From positions 1 through 37,299 of the forward strand of contig JAMDAS010000006.1 of NCBI GenBank assembly GCA_023484085.1: a stretch of DNA of 37,299 nt, read 5' to 3'. Below the pieces are notes generated by a model. It saw nothing but the letters and a program-made list of their open reading frames with translations, was not told where the DNA came from and ran no database searches. The position numbers and the translations under genes are program-made. Shown here one piece after another: positions 35,116 to 37,299 of the stretch. The stretch is from Candidatus Omnitrophota bacterium (GTDB lineage Bacteria > Ratteibacteria > UBA8468 > B48-G9 > DTJG01). Within the stretch, counting starts at the first letter, position 1, and the number at the start of each line of letters is the position of its first letter.

Positions 35116-35316
35116 TCATTTTGTTTTATGGCACTTGCTGTATGTAAATACATGGAACTACGGAGTGGGAAATCAACAAAAGCAATAATCAAACTATTAA
35201 GAACAGTTACCGACGTAAGGCTTTTAAATACCATTACTAATGAGGAATTTACTATAAGGACAGAAGTCTCAGATGAAACCTTAACTTTGCTGAAAAAATT
35301 ATCTTTGTCGCACTAA
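35116..35316 (+). pseudogene. 3' remnant of an IS1634/IS4-type transposase
   Basis: The protein-like part of the tracked ORF, 'SFCFMALAVCKYMELRSGKSTKAIIKLLRTVTDVRLLNTITNEEF...ETLTLLKKLSLSH', looks like the C-terminus of IS1634-family DDE transposases: a last hydrophobic helix 'FxALxxxxxxELRxG', then a small beta domain ending just after 'LLxxLxL'. The catalytic core is entirely missing and the REP-like palindrome sits at the break. The first codons of the tracked ORF only read through that palindrome. There is no functional start or SD. Confidence 0.55.
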
Positions 35317-35373
35317 TTTGGACAAGTCAGGGGATAGATTCTTTATATATATTTCACAATGAATACTTACAAT

Positions 35374-35401
35374 TTGAAAAGGTATTGATATTTGTTATAA
35401 T
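35374..35401 (+). promoter_or_regulatory. Promoter abutting the 76-aa gene
   Basis: TTGAAA, 16-nt spacer, TATAAT; the ATG begins 6 nt after the -10, which predicts a leaderless transcript. Confidence 0.65.
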
Positions 35402-35407
35402 AAATAT

Positions 35408-35638
35408 ATGGAAACTATAACTATTCCCAAAAAAGAATACCATGAATTATGGGAAAAAACTTTAAGATATGAGTATTTACGTGGTGTAATAGAAGAAAAA
35501 GAAGATATTTTTTCACCTCCTCCTACAAAAGACGTAAAAGAAATTATCAAGAATTTTAAAGAAACAAAACTTTATTCTTCTTGTTTTCTTGAAAGTTTGG
35601 AAAAAAGGCTGAAAAGGTCTTCTTATTGTAAAAAGTGA
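35408..35638 (+). CDS. Small antitoxin-like protein, predicted leaderless
   Basis: A 76-aa protein beginning METITIPKKEYHELWEK. The 'TIPKKEYxEL' opening is common in small putative antitoxins whose N-terminus forms a ribbon or Phd-like strand. The rest is charged and helical ('DVKEIIKNFKETKLYSSCFLESLEKRLKRSSY'), and 'SPPPTKD' is a linker. I know such proteins only as uncharacterised. No toxin gene is adjacent on this strand; hicA/hicB lie convergent to it. The promoter is fused to the ATG and no Shine-Dalgarno exists. 35317-35373 has no gene. Confidence 0.6.
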   Translation: METITIPKKEYHELWEKTLRYEYLRGVIEEKEDIFSPPPTKDVKEIIKNFKETKLYSSCFLESLEKRLKRSSYCKK

Positions 35639-35695
35639 AAATCTTACATTCCATGCATCTGCCTTTTATTTCTGCCATTTTTACCACCTTTCTAT

Positions 35696-35926
35696 TTAAC
35701 CCTTTTTTAGTTTAAGAAAATCCTCTACGCTCAACCCTGCTCTTTTAATCTGTGCCCTAAGAAGTCCAGGAGCAATTTCTTTGTGGTCAGGGATAGATAA
35801 AATTGGAAAACCTGGTTTTGGATTATATAAAATCATATGGCTTCCCTCTTGACGTACTTGTTGATAGCCAATTTTTGATAATATTTTTACCGTCTCCCGA
35901 CCTGAAATATTAGAAAGTCTCCCCAT
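35696..35926 (-). CDS. hicA: HicA mRNA-interferase toxin
   Basis: A 76-aa dsRBD-like fold protein: 'SGRETVKILSKIGYQQVRQEGSHMILYNPKPGFPILSIPDHKEIAPGLLRAQIKRAGLSVEDFLKL'. The catalytic His is in 'GSHMIL', and the C-terminal helix 'GLLRAQIKRAGLSVEDF' is complete. HicA cleaves mRNAs independently of the ribosome. Its ATG overlaps the hicB stop (TGATG). Unlike the classic E. coli order, antitoxin comes first here, a common alternative. Confidence 0.9.
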   Translation of the reverse strand: MGRLSNISGRETVKILSKIGYQQVRQEGSHMILYNPKPGFPILSIPDHKEIAPGLLRAQIKRAGLSVEDFLKLKKG

Positions 35927-36147
35927 CAGATGCCTACCTCTACATATCTAACTTCTTCGGAAGGTACAGTTTTATGTTTTTCCCGCAAAACCTTTAGATA
36001 TCCCTTTATGGCTTCTTCTATATTTTGTATAGCTTCTTCTTCGCTTTTCCCCTGGGACATGCAACCGGGAAGAGATAAAACCTCAGCGACAAAACCCTGA
36101 TATTCAGGATCATATTCCAAAAAAACTTTAAATTTTGTTTTTTTCAT
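35926..36147 (-). CDS. hicB: HicB antitoxin (short form)
   Basis: A 73-aa protein with the HicB partial RNase-H-like fold: 'FKVFLEYDPEYQGFVAEVLSLPGCMSQGKSEEEAIQNIEEAIKGYL'. The usual C-terminal DNA-binding helix-turn-helix or ribbon-helix-helix domain is absent, so autoregulation must be indirect or lost. AAAGGAGATACA precedes the ATG. The leader contains a tandem AACCTAT repeat (36191-36204) and a GGGG...CCCC hairpin. It neutralises the adjacent HicA by family analogy. Confidence 0.9.
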   Translation of the reverse strand: MKKTKFKVFLEYDPEYQGFVAEVLSLPGCMSQGKSEEEAIQNIEEAIKGYLKVLREKHKTVPSEEVRYVEVGI

Positions 36148-36190
36148 TGTATCTCCTTTACGGGGTCAATTAAGCCCCAAGAAAAAATTC

Positions 36191-36204
36191 AACCTATAAC
36201 CTAT
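36191..36204. repeat. Tandem heptamer repeat in the hicBA leader
   Basis: AACCTATAACCTAT is two exact copies of a heptamer about 20 nt downstream of the predicted hicBA transcription start, a reasonable operator position. Confidence 0.4.
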
Positions 36205-36232
36205 CTACTACGGACAAGTTCTTTTATTTTAT

Positions 36233-36261
36233 ATTATCCAGAGTTTTTCACCTTTTGACAA
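36233..36261 (-). promoter_or_regulatory. Probable hicBA promoter
   Basis: Minus strand TTGTCA, 17-nt spacer, GATAAT (each five of six). The -35 lies inside the 3' end of the truncated hicA copy upstream. Confidence 0.5.
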
Positions 36262-36418
36262 TTATCGTATCATCTCCTTTATGGAAAGGGACCAGGGTTG
36301 TTCTGCCATCAGGATGTTTGAAAAAAACATGTGAACCTTTTTGTCTGATTTTAATAAATCCAATTTTAATAAGAATAACAATTAATTCCCTGGGTTTTAC
36401 CAAAGGAAGGGTTTTCAT
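36248..36418 (-). pseudogene. hicA: Truncated hicA (second copy)
   Basis: I translated this by hand; it falls below the track cutoff. The 56-aa product reads 'MKTLPLVKPRELIVILIKIG...', then 'IRQKGSHVFFKHPDGRTTLVPFHKGDD' and stops after TIIVKR. The catalytic-type 'GSHVFF' His is present. Complete HicA proteins continue with a GLLRxIxRxxGIS helix, as the neighbouring copy does; here it is missing. The ATG overlaps the upstream hicB stop as ATGA, so the pair was once a normal operon. Activity is doubtful. Confidence 0.75.
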
Positions 36419-36663
36419 GCTTCAATGGTTTCCATACCAATAAAAACCGGCTCACTGGCAAAATCGTTTATCATGGATAAATATTCTTTGTCTTCTTGCG
36501 CTACTTCCAGGCAAAGAGAAATTGCTTCTTTAATTCTTGTCCGAAGTGTTTTTAAGTCTTTTGCCTGTGTATGACAGCCGGGAAGACTAGGAACACTTCC
36601 TACAAAATACCCATCTTCATCCTGTTCAATGATAATTTTAAATTGTTTTTTATTGAAATCCAT
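36415..36663 (-). CDS. hicB: HicB antitoxin (second copy)
   Basis: An 82-aa HicB-fold protein: 'FKIIIEQDEDGYFVGSVPSLPGCHTQAKDLKTLRTRIKEAISLCLEVAQ'. The 'DEDGYFVGSVPSLPGCHTQ' block is diagnostic. It lacks a C-terminal DNA-binding domain, ending 'SEPVFIGMETIEA'. GGAG precedes the ATG and a promoter lies upstream. Its toxin partner appears truncated, so it may survive as a solo antitoxin, perhaps able to cross-neutralise a related HicA. Confidence 0.88.
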   Translation of the reverse strand: MDFNKKQFKIIIEQDEDGYFVGSVPSLPGCHTQAKDLKTLRTRIKEAISLCLEVAQEDKEYLSMINDFASEPVFIGMETIEA

Positions 36664-36683
36664 ATCTTTAAATCTCCATAGTT

Positions 36684-36712
36684 ATAATACCTCATTGAAA
36701 AATAAAAATCAA
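36684..36712 (-). promoter_or_regulatory. Probable promoter of the second hicB
   Basis: Minus strand TTGATT, 17-nt spacer, TATTAT, about 20 nt before the start codon. Confidence 0.5.
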
Positions 36713-37268
36713 TCTGAAAATAATGCCGGAGTAATGCTTCCTATTTTTCCTGTTTTGATTTTAGTGAGGGTTTCTTTGTCTATTAGTATTTTTTCCTGTC
36801 TGTATTGTTTCTGGCCAAACAGGGTTCCGGGTCGGGTAATGATATCTATATGAATTGGTTTTTCTGGTTTTGTATGATGTTTTATAGTCTTTGTGTTTTT
36901 GCGTTTGTGTCTGATAGGAATATATAATAGTCTATTTTGTGTTTTTGGATTGCATATACCCAATAGGCAATGATTTGTTTTGTTTTTTTGCTGTTTCTGT
37001 ATGTGAGTTCTATTTCTGCCACATATTTTTTGTTGTTTGAGATGAATAACATATCAGGTCTTCTTAGTAATGGCTCCGGATATAGTTTTATTGTTCTTTC
37101 TGAATAGTGGGTAAAATTGCATATTTAGCCTGAGTTTCCGTTTTATTTTTTAAAATCACTGAAATCCATTGGTAGTAGCGGAGTTATAAAGTTTTGACTG
37201 TATTACCCTCAAAGCATGATTTTCTCTATCTCAAGAATTGTTGCAAGTTTCAACTGTCGTGGAGACAT
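36709..37268 (-). pseudogene. Decayed replication-relaxation-like gene
   Basis: Pieces of one protein appear in different minus-strand frames. 37209-37268 gives MSPRQLKLATILEIEKIML (winged-helix-like start), then stops. 36882-37124 gives 'YPEPLLRRPDMLFISNNKKYVAEIELTYRNSKKTKQIIAYW...' with the RPD...EIELT pattern I associate with replication-relaxation/MobC-like plasmid or ICE proteins, then TAA. The 84-aa tracked ORF (36709-36963) carries the last part in a shifted frame ('HIDIITRPGTLFGQKQYRQEKILI'). Stops and frameshifts make it non-functional as a whole. The remaining bases to 37299 hold nothing I recognise. Confidence 0.4.
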
Positions 37269-37299
37269 TTTGCTGTGGGTTAGTCGGTCTTTACCTTTT

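Noticed and set aside
36255-36443. Plus-strand 62-aa ORF
   Set aside because: Opposite strand of the truncated hicA, which has real HicA motifs.
1-37299. CRISPR array or rRNA operon
   Set aside because: No regularly spaced direct repeats and no rRNA-like conserved segments were seen on reading the window.

Overview
The window reads as chromosome from an AT-rich, Gram-negative-type bacterium. The evidence is gmhA and rfaE2 for heptose (LPS-type) precursors, an NlpD-like lipoprotein, and a GyrB with the long C-terminal insertion. A pseudopilin of the 'DGHV' type, a DUF6067/LamG giant secreted protein, a GH116-like enzyme and a URO-D-family protein are typical of the PVC superphylum, Omnitrophota and related uncultured lineages. 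That assignment is inference; no rRNA or tRNA gene is present to settle it.

Layout. (1) 1-4250, minus strand: thrS, a possible 25-codon membrane peptide, a GGQ release-factor-like protein, a PLP fold-III ornithine/lysine-type decarboxylase, and the 5' part of a deoxyhypusine-synthase-family gene. The last runs off the left edge and is missing from the ORF track. The last two genes look like a polyamine pair. (2) 4260-13260, minus strand: an apparent operon behind a strong sigma70-type promoter, encoding a pseudopilin, a 1355-aa LamG/CBM9-like/DUF6067 protein, a small secreted LamG protein, a GH-like TIM-barrel protein and a URO-D-family protein. I read it as a surface or secreted carbohydrate-processing locus. 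(3) 13318-13983: a short nucleotidyltransferase-like gene and a start-less upstream frame behind another near-consensus promoter; possibly a decayed two-gene module. (4) 14008-20577, minus strand: a GH116-like glucosidase, then nth, nlpD, dgt and dprA, tightly packed with ATGA/TAATG overlaps. (5) 20638-26867, plus strand: a small leaderless antitoxin-like ORF; holin-family protein, amaP, gmhA, rfaE2 and a stand-alone ThiD2-like protein; then ftsH, folE and a K+ channel. (6) 26859-34826: an MBL-fold hydrolase (minus), gyrB-gyrA, a large hairpin RNA candidate, and a DksA/TraR-lspA-lgt-PAP2 envelope/lipoprotein operon. (7) 34827-37299: an accessory scrap-yard with REP-like palindromes, an IS1634-like transposase tail, a leaderless antitoxin-like gene, one complete hicBA pair, a second hicB with a truncated hicA, and a decayed replication-relaxation-like gene.

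The most interesting items are the pseudopilin-led carbohydrate operon, the nested hairpin of about 100 nt between gyrA and the dksA-like gene, two small antitoxin-like genes whose -10 boxes abut their ATG (predicted leaderless mRNAs), the off-track genes (DHS-like partial CDS, truncated hicA, 25-aa peptide), and the mobile-element debris at the right edge.
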